Assembly (NCBI RefSeq): GCF_947507565.1
Contig: NC_089184.1
Coordinates: 558,001-622,000 of the forward strand
Origin: Oscarella lobularis
Taxonomy: Eukaryota; Porifera; Homoscleromorpha; Homosclerophorida; Oscarellidae
Length of the DNA: 64,000 nt
Direction of reading: 5' to 3'
The notes below the pieces were generated by a model. The model saw only the letters and a list, made by a program, of their open reading frames with translations, was not told where the DNA came from and made no database searches. Positions 35,402 to 46,368 of the stretch are shown here, piece after piece; the stretch's first letter is position 1, and every line of letters starts with the position of its first letter. The position numbers were made by a program, and so were the translations under genes.

Positions 35402-38381
35402 TTACAATGTAATTGCGACCGTTTGGGTATCGGCGCCGCTGTGGCCGCCGAACCGAACCACGTATTCCCCGGGTACGACGCGAAATTTCATTTCGTCGTC
35501 GTACATGGCGACGTCGTCCGTTCGTAGAGATACGGTAACGGTCGTCGACGCGCCTTTAGCTAGAAATATTTTCTGAAAACCGACGAGACGCTTCCAATAT
35601 CGAACGTGATTGACAACGGGGTCCTGTATGTAGATTTGCACGACTTCGGTTCCGTCAGCGGGACCGTTGTTGTGCACCGTAACAGACGCCTATTCAGAAT
35701 ATATGCATTAGAGGTATATCTGGGTGGTGGGTCCTTATTACGTCCATTATATATGTTTCGTTGTTTCCTTGCGTTTTTGTCGCTTTGGGATTGGCGTATT
35801 CGAATGTGCTGTGAGATAGGCCGTATCCGAAGTAGAAGAGCGGTTTGGCTGGACTGCCGACGTAGTCGTCGTAGTAACGACCGTCGGGATCGGGTTCGCC
35901 GCTGCGACCGTTTGCGACCCATTTGCCGCGAATCTCTTGTAGCCACGGACTCGAACCGCTGTTTACCTAAGAGAGAGGAGACCCTTGAGTCTTAGATATA
36001 AGGCGTCGATCTACTACTGACTTGGCCCACGTTATTTGGCCAGTTTTGTGCTAGTCTTCCCCTCGGTTCTACCCCGTTCAATATAACGTCCGCAATGGCT
36101 TGACCTCCCATTTGGCCGGGTCGAAAGCCGACTAGAAGAACGTCAATGTCTTTAAGAATAGCATTGCTGTCGAAGAACAAAAATGTTAGCAATGATAGTG
36201 AGAATTAGAAGGGGGTACTTTGGGCCAAATGTGGCTGGACGTCCGTTAATCAACACCAAGATGACGGATTTCGTTTTGGATCCGCGGAGTCGTTTGACGG
36301 CTGTAATGTTCTCCAACAGCTGCATTTGAGCTCCCGGCAAATCGAGGCTGTCGCGATCTTTCCACTCGCCGCACGTTCCCAAAGAATCGCCCAGAACCTT
36401 AGCTACAATGACTGCACTGAATGGGAACGCGTTTCCTACTCACCAGAACGGCGATATCTGACTGCTGGGCGAGTTCAACGGCTTCGTCTATGCCGTCCGT
36501 TTTTGCGTTGTCAATGTCGCAACCTCTCGCAAATTTTACGACGTCGCTTGACGACGCGGAGTCCTTAGCCGCTTCGTATACCGTCTTGACGGTGACGTCG
36601 CCGTTGTATTGGGTATAGGGGCCTAGCATGTTTTGCACGGAGTCGCACTTTGAGCCCGATTCACTGCAGCCCCCATTTGGACCGATTATGGCGATGGTCA
36701 TGGAATCGTCTGGCGACTGGACGTAATTCTGTCGCTTCAGCGGCAGAACGGGTCTTTCGCCGGACGCATTCCCGTTCTTGAGCAAGACGAGACCTTCAAT
36801 AACCGCATCGTAGGCCAATTGCTGATGCGCTGTACTATTTAGCACGCTAACGTGAGCCGGGTCAGCCATGGAATTATCAAACAGCCCGGAAGCTGAAAAA
36901 AAGGAAGCGAGTTGTATTGGAAGGAAGGAAAAGGGACGAATCGCTGCACTAACCGAATTTGGCCGTCAATACTCGACTGCAAGCTGTATCAATGTCAGAT
37001 TCGTTAATCAAGCCGTCTTTGAGAGCGTCAAGGAGGTTATTGTAACTCCACTTGCTAGGATCACCACCGCACATCAAGTCAATGTCTATTCCAGCTTGAA
37101 GTCCCTAGAGAAATTGTTTGCAGTTAGTAGACCCTTTGAGTGACTCTAGTCATTCAGTTTCCGGCCAAATATAATTGGCTACTAGTCCTTAGTATTTACA
37201 ATGTAGTCAGCGACCCAGACCCAGAGACCAACTGAAACTAAGGCTATCGCTCATACGAGGGATTGATTACCTTAGCTCCGGCATGAGTATTATTATTGGC
37301 GACTCGATATTGGGTGAGAACGCCAATGTCGTTGCAGTCGCTGATTGTGATGCCATTGCTAAAGTTGAATTGGTCACGAAAGATGCTGTTGATCAGCTCG
37401 CCGTTGGCGTGGCACGGTATGTGATTGATCGACTCGTGACTGATCATCGCTCCGCGTCCGCCGGACATGGCAAAAGCGCGCCACGGCTGAGCGAGAAAAA
37501 TCAGAGTACGCAATAAAAAATAGCATAGACTACCTTGAGAAAATACTCCATAAGTGTTCTCTCTGATATTTGACTGGGAGCGGCGTTGAGACCGCCAGCC
37601 GGCGCTCCGTAGGCGGCGTAGTGCTTAGCCAACGATATGATGTGACTTCCATCGAGATACGTCGCCGGGCCGCCGCCGTTATCTCCTTGGTAACCGGCAA
37701 CTGCAGCACGAGCGTACGCTGCTGAGAGAGTGGGCTCTTCGCAGAATCCTTCAGATAATCGACCAAACCTAAAGTTATAAATGGTATGTTATAACTTTGC
37801 TTGGTATACACACTACCTTGGATCTGTTATCATGTTTAGCACCGGAGTGAATCCAACTGTAATTCCCACAGCGCTGGCTTCGAGACCAATGGCTGTGGCA
37901 ATGAGTTCAACCATTGATGCATTCCAGGAACAGCCTAGACAAAAGTAGTCAATGCTTTTGCATAGGCACATAGATTTGCTTGCCTTGAGTGACTGGCATT
38001 GGGAACACCGTTCCTCCTGGAGCTGAGCTGTGCAGTGTTTCTTCAGTAAAGCCGTAAGGAATATGCAAACGTGATCTGTACGTATGCATCAGATCATGTG
38101 ACAGTGATGAGTAGTCGTTCTCACTGGTTCATCATCTTCTGTTGCATTTCATTTCTTGTTTTTACCATTCTTTCAGGAGTTTCACCTCCCGGAAAGCTTC
38201 CCCAGCCAGCGACAAATTTTAGCTTCTCTGAACCGCCTCCATAGACGTGCATGAGCTGCCCGGCTTTTTCATCCACAGTCATCTGCTTTAGCAGATCTGT
38301 AACTCTCTGTGCCACTGGCTCAACGCAATCTCCAAATTCTAGTGCGATTGCAAGCAAAATAAGGACGCGTAAGGTCGCCAT
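35402..38381 (-). CDS. Secreted glycoside hydrolase family 3 beta-glucosidase/xylosidase-like
   Basis: About nine exons. From the ATG at 38381 a signal peptide (MATLRVLILLAIALEFGDC) precedes the GH3 N-terminal domain: VTDLLKQMTVDEKAGQLM, AGWGSFPGGETPERM, a barrel segment KHYAAYG-like near 37.6 kb, and FNFSNGITISDCNDIGVL, whose Asp after Ser is the expected nucleophile. The second alpha/beta domain has VLLKNGNASGERPVLPL, TIAIIGPNG and SDIAVLV. A C-terminal fibronectin-III-like domain ends the protein (GTEVVQIYIQDP, RLVGFQKIFLAKG, YVVRFGGHSG). Exo-acting hydrolysis of beta-glucosides or xylosides outside the cell or in lysosomes is likely; substrate cannot be told. Animals often lack this family, so bacterial-type ancestry or diet-related retention is possible, but it has ordinary introns here. 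Confidence 0.88.
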
Positions 38382-38514
38382 AGAGCTCAATGTTGTTGTT
38401 ACAGCGCGCGCGTACGTAACCACGCGCACGAGCGCACGTGCTCTTTCGCACGTGTCCGCGTTCTCACGCGACGAGCATGCGTAACGGTCACCGCCTTCCG
38501 AAAAATCTTCGATC

Positions 38515-38916
38515 ATGGCGAATACGAGCCTCTTAGCCGTCGCAGCGAGCACCGTCGCGTCGATGATTATCGGCATGGTGTGGTACTCGCCGATTCTTTT
38601 CGGCAAAACCTGGTTTCGGCTCGCTTTTCCCGGACGTCGCATGGAGGACATCAGATCGACGATGCCGCCCCTCATCGTCTCCATCGTCGGCAACATCGTC
38701 GTCGCATTCGTCTGCAATTACCTCGTGAACGCTTTCGCGATCGAGACGCTCAAAGACATGGTCATTCTGGCGAGCGTCGCCTCGTCGTTTCACTGCGCCG
38801 CCGGCTCGTCGCATTTCGCCTTCGAGCAGCGTCCCGTCGGCCTTTTCGTCATCAGCGGCGGCTACGACTTCGTCGTCATTCTCGTCGACTGTCTAATTTC
38901 GTTTATGTCTAAGTAA
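38515..38916 (+). CDS. DUF1761 family four-helix membrane protein
   Basis: A single exon of 133 codons. Four hydrophobic helices are visible, with the family hallmark GMVWYSPILFGKTWFRL after helix 1, then PLIVSIVGNIVVAFVCNYLV, MVILASVASSFHCAAG and VISGGYDFVVILVDCLISF. DUF1761 proteins are widespread in bacteria and marine eukaryotes and have no established function. The gene begins 133 bp from the GH3 start on the other strand. Base composition matches its neighbours, so recent transfer is not indicated. Confidence 0.85.
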   Translation: MANTSLLAVAASTVASMIIGMVWYSPILFGKTWFRLAFPGRRMEDIRSTMPPLIVSIVGNIVVAFVCNYLVNAFAIETLKDMVILASVASSFHCAAGSSHFAFEQRPVGLFVISGGYDFVVILVDCLISFMSK

Positions 38917-39263
38917 GACTTAGCTTCTCCTCCTCCCCTCCCCCCTTATACGAGAGAACGAGGGCAAGACTTCGAAGTTCTATGCATGCAGCTCTTTAGT
39001 GACGTAACACCTTTTGCTTTTCGTGTATGTGTGTTTTTGTTTGTGTAGCTCTGTATCTTTTGTCCTAACGCCGTTTTATTTAGTCGCGACTTTTGTTTTA
39101 CGGTGTGAAAAACGAAGAAAAGACTGATGATTTCATTCCGTTTATTTTGCTTTTTTGCCGTTTTCTCTCTCTTCTTCCACGAGCACGTTAAGTAAGTTTC
39201 CAATCGACACGCGTTTTAGATACCAGACAAAAAATAAATTCTTCCATGTGCTAGTTATTAATT

Positions 39264-39686
39264 TTATTGGATTTCGCCATCACATTCTTCATCGTCCTCA
39301 TAGAGGTGACGATTTACGACCGAAATGTGTATATCAGAAATAGGAGCGATTCCATCTTGACGATTTTCTGTCTCGGAAAAAGGCAAATAGACGGATTTCC
39401 TGTCCTTTACCGTCTTCGGGGAGTCGAGCGGCGGAACGATGGTAAAATTATAGGCAACGTAAGTAAAAATACCAAAAGCGAGACTCGCTAAAGCGTAGGT
39501 TGGCCCCGAATAGACCCAGTGCCGGTTTGGGAGGTACGTGAGTCCAATCGAATGGAGCCAGTCTTCGGGCAAGAACGCCCACACGATGTAGAGCGCGTAG
39601 GCGACGATTGAGCCGAGAAAGAGAACGAATCCGTAGATGGCTCGTATCGGGTTCGGACCCGGTACGTTCGTCGCATCTGCTGGCAT
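39264..39686 (-). CDS. PIGP: GPI-GlcNAc transferase subunit P
   Basis: PIG-P is a small ER membrane subunit of the enzyme that starts glycosylphosphatidylinositol anchor synthesis. A single exon of 140 codons from ATG 39686 reads PIRAIYGFVLFLGS, YIVWAFLPEDWLHSIGLTYL, a second membrane helix (YALASLAFGIFTYVAYNF), PLDSPKTVKD and the C-terminal IAPISDIHISVVN. These blocks match the animal family closely (AIYGFVLFL, WAFIPE, LGLTYWP, PLDS, ISDISI). It is complete, and lies 51 bp from the start of USE1 on the other strand. Confidence 0.95.
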   Translation of the reverse strand: MPADATNVPGPNPIRAIYGFVLFLGSIVAYALYIVWAFLPEDWLHSIGLTYLPNRHWVYSGPTYALASLAFGIFTYVAYNFTIVPPLDSPKTVKDRKSVYLPFSETENRQDGIAPISDIHISVVNRHLYEDDEECDGEIQ

Positions 39687-39737
39687 GCAAACGACGAGAT
39701 TTTCTTCTCCTCGTTTTTTTCTAGCGTGCGTTAGGTC

Positions 39738-40716
39738 ATGGCGAGCAAGTTGGAGATCAACGTGCAGAGGCTTCTCTCTTGCGCTGAGAATATCGCTCTA
39801 AAGCCTAGCGGTAAAGGTGATTGGAGATTGGAAAAGGTGAGAGTCGAAGGAAGTCTTCTAACAGAAAGGGAAACTTCTCGATGTTTTAGTACATTGCTAC
39901 ACTTCAAGCGCAGCTGCTTGAACTCGAAAAATCAGAGTAAGCTGTTAATTGTGTCAATTTTGGCTAAAACACGTCTCTTATTTCTAGAAGCGGCGTTCGA
40001 GATTCCTTCAAAAATTACTCTAAACGAATTCGATTTTTAGCGGGGATTCTAGAAAAAAGACAAGCGAGTGCCTAATTAGTAGAATCTCTAGATTTAGAGC
40101 TCTGGCTTTTAGCATGCAGCAGATGAGCCAAACTCACCTGAGGGATCACCATTTGTGTCAAAAGCACCGGCTCCACCAAATGCTAAGGCTATGGAAATTA
40201 GCCTAAAAATGCAGTCGAGTGAAAAACGAAATCTAAGAAAAAAGCTCTTTGAAACGGATTCTGATAGTGAGATAAGACAAAGGCGGTGAGTTTTCATAAT
40301 GGGTATATTACGTAGCAATTTCTTTATCTCTTAGTAGTGCTAGCAAACAAGATGACATTGCAGAGGTGCTCAAACACCATCAAGAAATGCAAGATCAAAT
40401 CACAGAAGACATGGTCGGTCTGGCTCGGCACATGAAAGAACGTCAACTACTCGCCAGAGACATAATTCGAAACGACAACGCCGTAAGAAAGTAGCAAAGC
40501 CCCATAGTGACATTGACACTTTATTATCCATAGGTACTAACTGAAACGACAAAATTGACGGACAAGAATTACGAAGGTATAAAGCGAGAAACAGAACGAG
40601 TGCAAGAGCACACTCGAAAGTGCTGCTCATGTTGGATATGGATGATACTGTTCATCGTATCAGCCGTATTCCTTGGCATGGTCGTCTTTATAAGAATTGT
40701 GCCAAAGGGAGCCTAG
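39738..40716 (+). CDS. USE1: Vesicle transport protein USE1 (p31), ER Q-SNARE
   Basis: USE1 is the Qc-type SNARE for Golgi-to-ER retrograde fusion, with syntaxin 18, SEC20 and SEC22B. From ATG 39738: MASKLEINVQRLLSCAENIA and GDWRLEKYIATLQAQLLELE, matching the human start. Middle exons are Ser/Lys rich. The SNARE helix is in the last exons (EVLKHHQEMQDQITEDMVG, LARHMKERQLLARDIIRNDN, LTETTKLTDKNYEGIKRE). The tail anchor is WIWMILFIVSAVFLGMVVFI, followed by RIVPKGA. Five to six exons with short introns. It is complete. Confidence 0.95.
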
Positions 40717-40878
40717 TACCGCTGTACATCAAAATAACGCTACATAATTGATACATGATACCATTTCCGTTTTGATGGGCGAGTTGCCTGGCGCCAACTA
40801 CAGCTGTTCATCTGAGACTTTTTTCCTCTTCCCATCCCAGGCGACGTGTAGATTACAGTTTTTCTTCTCCCTTGATCA

Positions 40879-41292
40879 ATGCTGGCCGCATTCGTCGCAA
40901 TTGTGCTCGCTTTTGCCGTCGCATTTCATTTCTATCGCGAGTCGATGAACGCCCAAGCGCAGACGCTCGACAAGTACAACAGACGTCGTAGTTCATCAAC
41001 CGTCAGCAAATCGAAGGTGACCACGAGAACGATACTCCAAAGAGCGAAATTTCGCAGCGGTGGCGGAAGAAGCGGCGGTTATAGCGACGACGACGAAGAC
41101 GACAACTTGCTCACAATCAAATACGCCAGAAATCGTCGCCTCTCGCCGATCAACGAGCGCAGCCCCTACGGCATAGAAGGCGTGCCGAGAGTGAGCCTGC
41201 CAGCAGCGTCGCGCGAGAGCCAGCAGTCATCCTACACGCCGTACGTGAACCGAAGAAGAGCGAGCGTTATGGCAGCAACGATGGATAGATAA
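40879..41292 (+). CDS. Small single-pass membrane protein of unknown function
   Basis: An uninterrupted 137-codon frame. Residues 1-17 (MLAAFVAIVLAFAVAFH) form a signal anchor or signal peptide; the rest is hydrophilic: an Arg/Ser-rich stretch (NRRRSSSTVSKSKVTTR), a Gly/Asp-rich segment (GGGRSGGYSDDDEDDN) and IKYARNRRLSPINERSPYG with possible proline-directed phosphosites. No domain is recognised. Position between USE1 and NDUFA13, an ATG soon after a pyrimidine tract and a good signal segment make it likely real, but it could be one exon of a longer gene. Confidence 0.6.
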   Translation: MLAAFVAIVLAFAVAFHFYRESMNAQAQTLDKYNRRRSSSTVSKSKVTTRTILQRAKFRSGGGRSGGYSDDDEDDNLLTIKYARNRRLSPINERSPYGIEGVPRVSLPAASRESQQSSYTPYVNRRRASVMAATMDR

Positions 41293-41381
41293 GCCCAAAA
41301 AAAGATGGAATATGAGACACTAAGATATATATTTAGGACTTTAGACGTGCAAAAAAGTGCGTTGTCTATGTCTATGTCTAT

Positions 41382-41882
41382 CTAGAGTTGCTTCAGTTGG
41401 TTGGGATCGGGCGGAACCCATCGTTTCGTGTGATAGACGCTCTCGCCGACTTTCCAGTCTTTTACGTCTTTCATAATCGCCGCTTCGGCTTCCTCGTTGG
41501 CGCACAGCGAGCGTAGGACCCTGAGAACGAGGCGCGCGTTACGACAAACGACGTCCGATCTCCGGTATTCTCGCACTCACTTTCTATCCTGTTCCGCTTG
41601 TAGGAGAGGAAGTAGCGCTATTCTGGCCTGTAGTTTTTCTCTTTGGAGACGCCTGCGAGCCAAATCGAAGTGTATGTGGATCGATCGCGACTTGATTTAC
41701 CGTCTTTCTTTATTCGTTTGAATGACGACGTAGAGACCGGCCGTCATAACGGCGGTGCCGCCGAGAATTATCGCCAGTCCAGACGAAAATCGAACAGGCA
41801 AATTCCTTTTATACTTTATTTGAGGATAACCGCCTTTAGGAGGCATCTCCTGCCGATATTCGGCCGTCGCCGTCGCCGCCAT
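41382..41882 (-). CDS. NDUFA13: NADH dehydrogenase (complex I) alpha subcomplex subunit 13 (GRIM-19)
   Basis: This single-pass inner-membrane accessory subunit of complex I (GRIM-19 in vertebrates) starts at ATG 41882: EYRQEMPPKGGYPQIKYKRN, the membrane helix LAIILGGTAVMTAGLYVVI, then exon 2 ARIALLPLLQAEQDRK and exon 3 VLRVLRSLCANEEAEAAIMK and DWKVGESVYHTKRWVPP. It stops after a short tail (DPNQLKQL), lacking the roughly 20 residues that follow WVPP in vertebrates. That could be lineage variation. The start is 200 bp from CSNK1G on the opposite strand. Confidence 0.95.
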
Positions 41883-42082
41883 CTTTGTGGGTGAATCCAA
41901 TGACAGGAAGAGAGAGGAGACGGTGGTGCGCACGCGTAGTTGCTAAGGTTCGGTCCCCTTTCAGTGAATCGGACGATTCCGCGCTTCCAATCGTGTCGTG
42001 GCAACTCGCAACGAACCGCGTCGTCGTACCGAGTTCACGCACGACCCATCGAATCGTTCGCGCGTCCTCCTAGACCGTCACA

Positions 42083-44346
42083 ATGCAGAAGAATCCGCGT
42101 TTCGACGACCGCGATCAGCGGAAACAGTCGCGGCAGAGTCGATCGAGCGGCGCCCACGTCGGCGGCGGCGGCAGCAGCGGCTCGCGTAGCGTATCGAGCA
42201 CCAATTCGGGCGTGCTCATGGTCGGACCGAACTTTCGCGTCGGAAAGAAGATCGGTTGCGGCAATTTCGGCGAACTCCGACTAGGTAAGAGAGTCGACGC
42301 TCGCGCGCGCGCGCGCGCGCGCGACGCGACGCGACGCTCACGTACGCTCTCTCCGATCAGGCAAGAATCTTTACAACAACGAGCACGTGGCTATAAAATT
42401 GGTGAGAGAGAAAGGGCGAGGCGAACGAGTCGCGATCGCATTGTTATGATTCGGGCAAACGACAATATCGCGCCTTTTAGGAACCGATGAAGTCGCGAGC
42501 GCCGCAACTTCACTTAGAGTATCGTTTCTATAAGGCGCTGGGAAGCGCAGGTAAAGGCGAGGGCCCCCTTTTGGGGCACCCCGCCCTTTTTTTTTCTTAG
42601 TACGAGTCTTTGACGTGCGTAGGCGGCGTTCCGCAAGTGCACTACTTTGGACCGTGCGGTAAATACAACGCGATGGTCATGGAACTGCTTGGGCCCAGCC
42701 TCGAGGATTTGTTCGATTTGTGTGATCGACGGTTTACACTCAAAACGGTCATCATGATAGCACTTCAATTGGTATTTCAATTTTATTGACAGAACGTTTT
42801 TTTTGTCGAAATTTGAAATATTTTCTCCCCACTAAAAGGTGAGCCGGGTCGAGTACGTTCATTCCAAGCATCTAATTTATCGCGACGTGAAACCGGAGAA
42901 TTTTCTCATTGGTCGGCCGAACGGACGAAACCGGGGCACGATTCACATCATTGATTTTGGATTGGCCAAGGAGTACATCGATCCGGACACGCACAAGCAT
43001 ATTCCTTATCGGGAGCATAAAAGCCTCACCGGAACGGCTCGTTACATGAGCATCAATACGCATCTAGGAAAGGGTATGAGGAGTTAGAAGAGTATTTGCT
43101 CTGTTAGAGGGGAGAATATAGATACACTGAGGGATTTGTATATATAAAAACGGGAGTGGCTCTTTAGGGAGGTTAAAGAAACTATTTATCTATGACCTTG
43201 TTGGAAAAAGTTTCTCTAAACAACTCTGTCTGATAATATTTATGTATGAAAACGGAAGGGGATCCTTTAGAGGCTTCAGAGCTAAGTGCATCTTCAATAT
43301 CTTAGCAATATTTTAGAAACAGGGGAGGAGGGGAATCTCTCACGATTTCTCACGTGGCTCTTTTGTTTTCTTAGAGCAAAGTAGAAGAGATGACTTGGAA
43401 GCACTTGGTCACATGTTTATGTATTTTCTGAGAGGCAGTTTACCTTGGCAAGGACTCAAGGTAGAGCTCGTATTATTCCCCGCGTTCCGCAGACGATTCG
43501 TCTCTTTTCTCAAGGCGGAAACGCTGAAAGAACGTTATCAGAAAATCGGCGACACGAAAAGAGCCACGCCTATAGAAGTGCTCTGCGAAAATCATCCAGG
43601 TACAAAACACGTGTAGAAACCCTTCTCCCCCCAGTCCTGACTTTTATTATAGAGGAATTTGCTACGTACTTACGCTACGTCCGAAGACTCGACTTCTTCG
43701 AGCCGCCGGACTACAGATACCTACGAAAGCTCTTTCAGGATCTTTATGAACGTAAGGGCTTCGTTGACGATGGCGAGTTCGACTGGACCGGCCGCGAAGT
43801 GGTGAGACCTTCAAGAGAAAACGAGATAATGAAACGCTAACAAAAAAAACTCCAGAAAACGGCGGTGGGTTCCCTGTCGGCAGACGGGACGACATATCCT
43901 GCGAAAACAGCGGGTTCCGGCGGGACTAGGGTAAAAAGCGTATTTGTTTATTTATTCTCGCTTCGACCTTTGTCTCGGGTTTTCTCCAGATGAAGGGTGC
44001 GTGGAGCGACTCGCCTCGCGTCATGCCTCATCGGCTCGGCGTCGACGCGCACACGCCGCACGCCGCCGGTTCGACTCAGGTCGTCAGTTCGACGAACGGA
44101 GAAATCGACGAGAGAGTGCCCGGGACGAATCCGACGAGCGGTCCCACGACGCGCGGAGTCAACGACGCTCCGCAGCCGCAGCCGGCGATACCCCAGGTGG
44201 CGTACAAGGACGAGGAAGTGACGTGCGTTGGAGTCGACAGAAAGACGGGGCCCGGGTGTTTATGTGCTCTTTCTCCTCTTTTCTCAAGGTGCTGCTGTTG
44301 TTTTAAACGTAAAGTTCGAAAGAAGACTGCGTCATCGTCGAAATGA
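42083..44346 (+). CDS. CSNK1G: Casein kinase 1 gamma
   Basis: A membrane-anchored Ser/Thr kinase of the CK1 gamma group, which acts in Wnt/LRP6 signalling and membrane traffic. A Gly/Ser-rich N-terminus leads to [20 protein letters not shown] (glycine loop), VAIKL (ATP lysine), [39 protein letters not shown] (catalytic loop), [15 protein letters not shown] (DFG) and [22 protein letters not shown]. The gamma-specific FYDLYERKG-like segment ([11 protein letters not shown]) and a C-terminal Cys cluster with basic residues ([12 protein letters not shown]) for palmitoylation identify the subtype. The last exon may contain a 33-bp mini-intron (44258-44290). Seven or more exons; complete. Confidence 0.95.
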
Positions 44347-44733
44347 CGTGCGGTGCGGGGAATGGGGGTTGGGAGAATAGGCTTTTAGATTATTGTAGGT
44401 GTTTGAACAGGTGCGTATTCTGGGAGGAGAATAATTTCGGAATCTGTAAAGTAGATGAATTGCCTGTGAAATCTTAAGTAATGGTGGTTGTAATGCGCGT
44501 ATTTTTCCTTTTGCTGGCTACTGTAGTAGTGCGCAGCCGTTTCACTTGCACCCTTGTATCGAACGACTAGGAGTTTTTCAGTGTATAAAGTTTACAAAAA
44601 GATTCGTCGGGGGGGGGGGGGGGGGGGGGGGGCTGTGTACCAGATGACGGGTGCAGCCTTTTTTTACCTAAAAGCGCACGCTACGTGCACGATGTGGAGT
44701 GCAATTACTTTGCGGAAAACGGTTTATAGTCTG
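44347..44733. other. Non-coding interval with a 24-base G run
   Basis: A 387-bp gap between CSNK1G and the convergent cysteine-rich gene. The only notable element is an uninterrupted run of 24 G (44609-44632), which could form G-quadruplex and is prone to length errors in sequencing. I see no coding signal. Confidence 0.8.
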
Positions 44734-45697
44734 TCATTCTGCCCTAGAGCACACCATCTTCTGTTCTTCATCGCTTCTCGGCTCTCTAGCAACTCTGCAA
44801 GGAGAGCAAGAACTTCGCTGCTCATTTTTCTTTTTGGCTTTCAGCTTTCTTTTTCTTTTCAACTTTTTTGACAATCTCTCTTCACTAGCCTCGTCGCCAT
44901 CAACACAGCAAGGCAGCGAGTCAATCGCCGGCGGACGACAGACCAAATTATTTTGACACGGGCAGTGGACGACTGCGTTCAGACTGCAAGGCTTGAATTC
45001 TGCAGCGAGACGCTTGCAGCGGGCAATTCTAACCGTCTGGTTGCACGCATTGACCTTTGTTGATGTGACACAGCACTTCCCGGCGGCGCACGGATTGTCG
45101 TCAGTGCCACAGGAAATCATTTGTTGTGCCTGCATGAGAAAGAAACTGTTTGTAAATGCCAAGAAAAAGATATGTACAGCGGACTTCTTTATTGCATTCT
45201 GTGATCTCCGCGTTGCGCTTCGACTTGCAGCGCGAGATTGTGACCGTTTCGTCACAGCTGTTTCTCTTCTGTTTGGTAATGCAATGTTGGTCTTCATGGC
45301 ACCTCTTGGAATCATTGTCGCATTGGATCTGTGACGTCAATTTCATCGTGAGTTCTTTCGACTACTGTTCCTCGGGTCACAGAGGCTACCTTGCTTCGAG
45401 GGTAGCATTTTTTGGTTACGCAACGAGCAATTGTGACGTTTTCAAAGCAGAAATTCAATTTTGTTCTTGTGACGCATTTTTGACCCTCTTTACAGGGTCG
45501 ATTCTCGTCACAGTTGATCTACGGTATAGTCTCAACGAATGAGAAATCCTAGTGCGTTGGAAACTCACTTTCGTCTTTTCTCCACAACGTGTGATGTGGG
45601 TAATTTTTGGTGTTCCCTTGCGCCTTGCTTTCAGAGAAGCAACAAGGACCAAAGAAGCAACAAGAGCCAACAGGAGAAAGAAGAGTCGGATTTTCAT
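44734..45697 (-). CDS. Secreted cysteine-rich protein with three repeated modules and a basic tail (family A)
   Basis: Four exons on the minus strand. Exon 1 (45569-45697, 43 codons) is a signal peptide (MKIRLFFLLLALVASLVLVAS) plus a basic linker. Exon 2 (45390-45518, again 43 codons), exon 3 (from 45328) and exon 4 repeat one module: Ile/Ser-X-Cys-(Asp/Gly)...Cys-X-X-Gly-X-X-Cys-Val-Thr...Cys...Val-X-Ile-X-Arg-Cys (INCDENRPCKEGQKCVTRTK; IQCDNDSKRCHEDQHC; SCGTDDNPCAAGKCCVTSTK). The last module continues to CPCQNNLVCRPP and SLPCC, then a Lys/Arg/Glu-rich tail. Exons 1-2 and 2-3 join in phase 0, indicating exon duplication; the exon 3 donor is unclear. A disulfide-rich extracellular protein is certain enough; the family and role are unknown. 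A colipase/prokineticin-like fold is one guess. Confidence 0.75.
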
Positions 45698-45921
45698 TGT
45701 GCCCTGCGATGCGGTAGCTGCTCGTGGCGAGTGCTGTTGCTTTACAGGATGTTGGTCCTCCGCGTGGAGGAAATTAATTGGTGCAAATAGTTTTTTGCAG
45801 CGTACGCAAGAGACTTGATACAGAATCACTAACGAAGAACAAACACATGCACATGCAGCATGCAGCAGACAGCAAGAACACTCTCGTCAGGAGTGCAGAA
45901 GTTGGGTCTCTGCAACCGCCT

Positions 45922-46227
45922 CTACCCGACCACGCACACGGATTTGGATTTGCGAGGGCGCGCAGGGCGCGTAGGAGGAACGGGCGTGCCATCGTCGTTG
46001 CAAGGAGTGCACTTCAAAGGACGACGACGAGGAGGCTTGGGCGTGCCGTCTTCATTGCAAGGAACGCACGACTTGGACTTGGGAGAAGGGCCTTCTCGTC
46101 TCCGCTCCTTTTCTCCTTTTGGTTTTCGTGACGGTTTCTCTTTTTTGGGCGATTTCTGGCCTTTTTGGGGCGATTTCTTGCCTTTTTGGGGCGATTTCTT
46201 GCCTTTTTGGGGCTTTCGTTTTTCGTT

Positions 46228-46265
<38 letters not shown>

Positions 46266-46269
46266 GATG

Positions 46270-46301
<32 letters not shown>

Positions 46302-46333
46302 GATGGTCGTCGCCGTCGTCGTGATGGTCGTCG

Positions 46334-46368
<35 letters not shown>

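Noticed and set aside
35402-38381. Recent horizontal transfer of the GH3 gene
   Set aside because: The gene has many short introns and the same composition as its neighbours; nothing in the sequence demands recent transfer.
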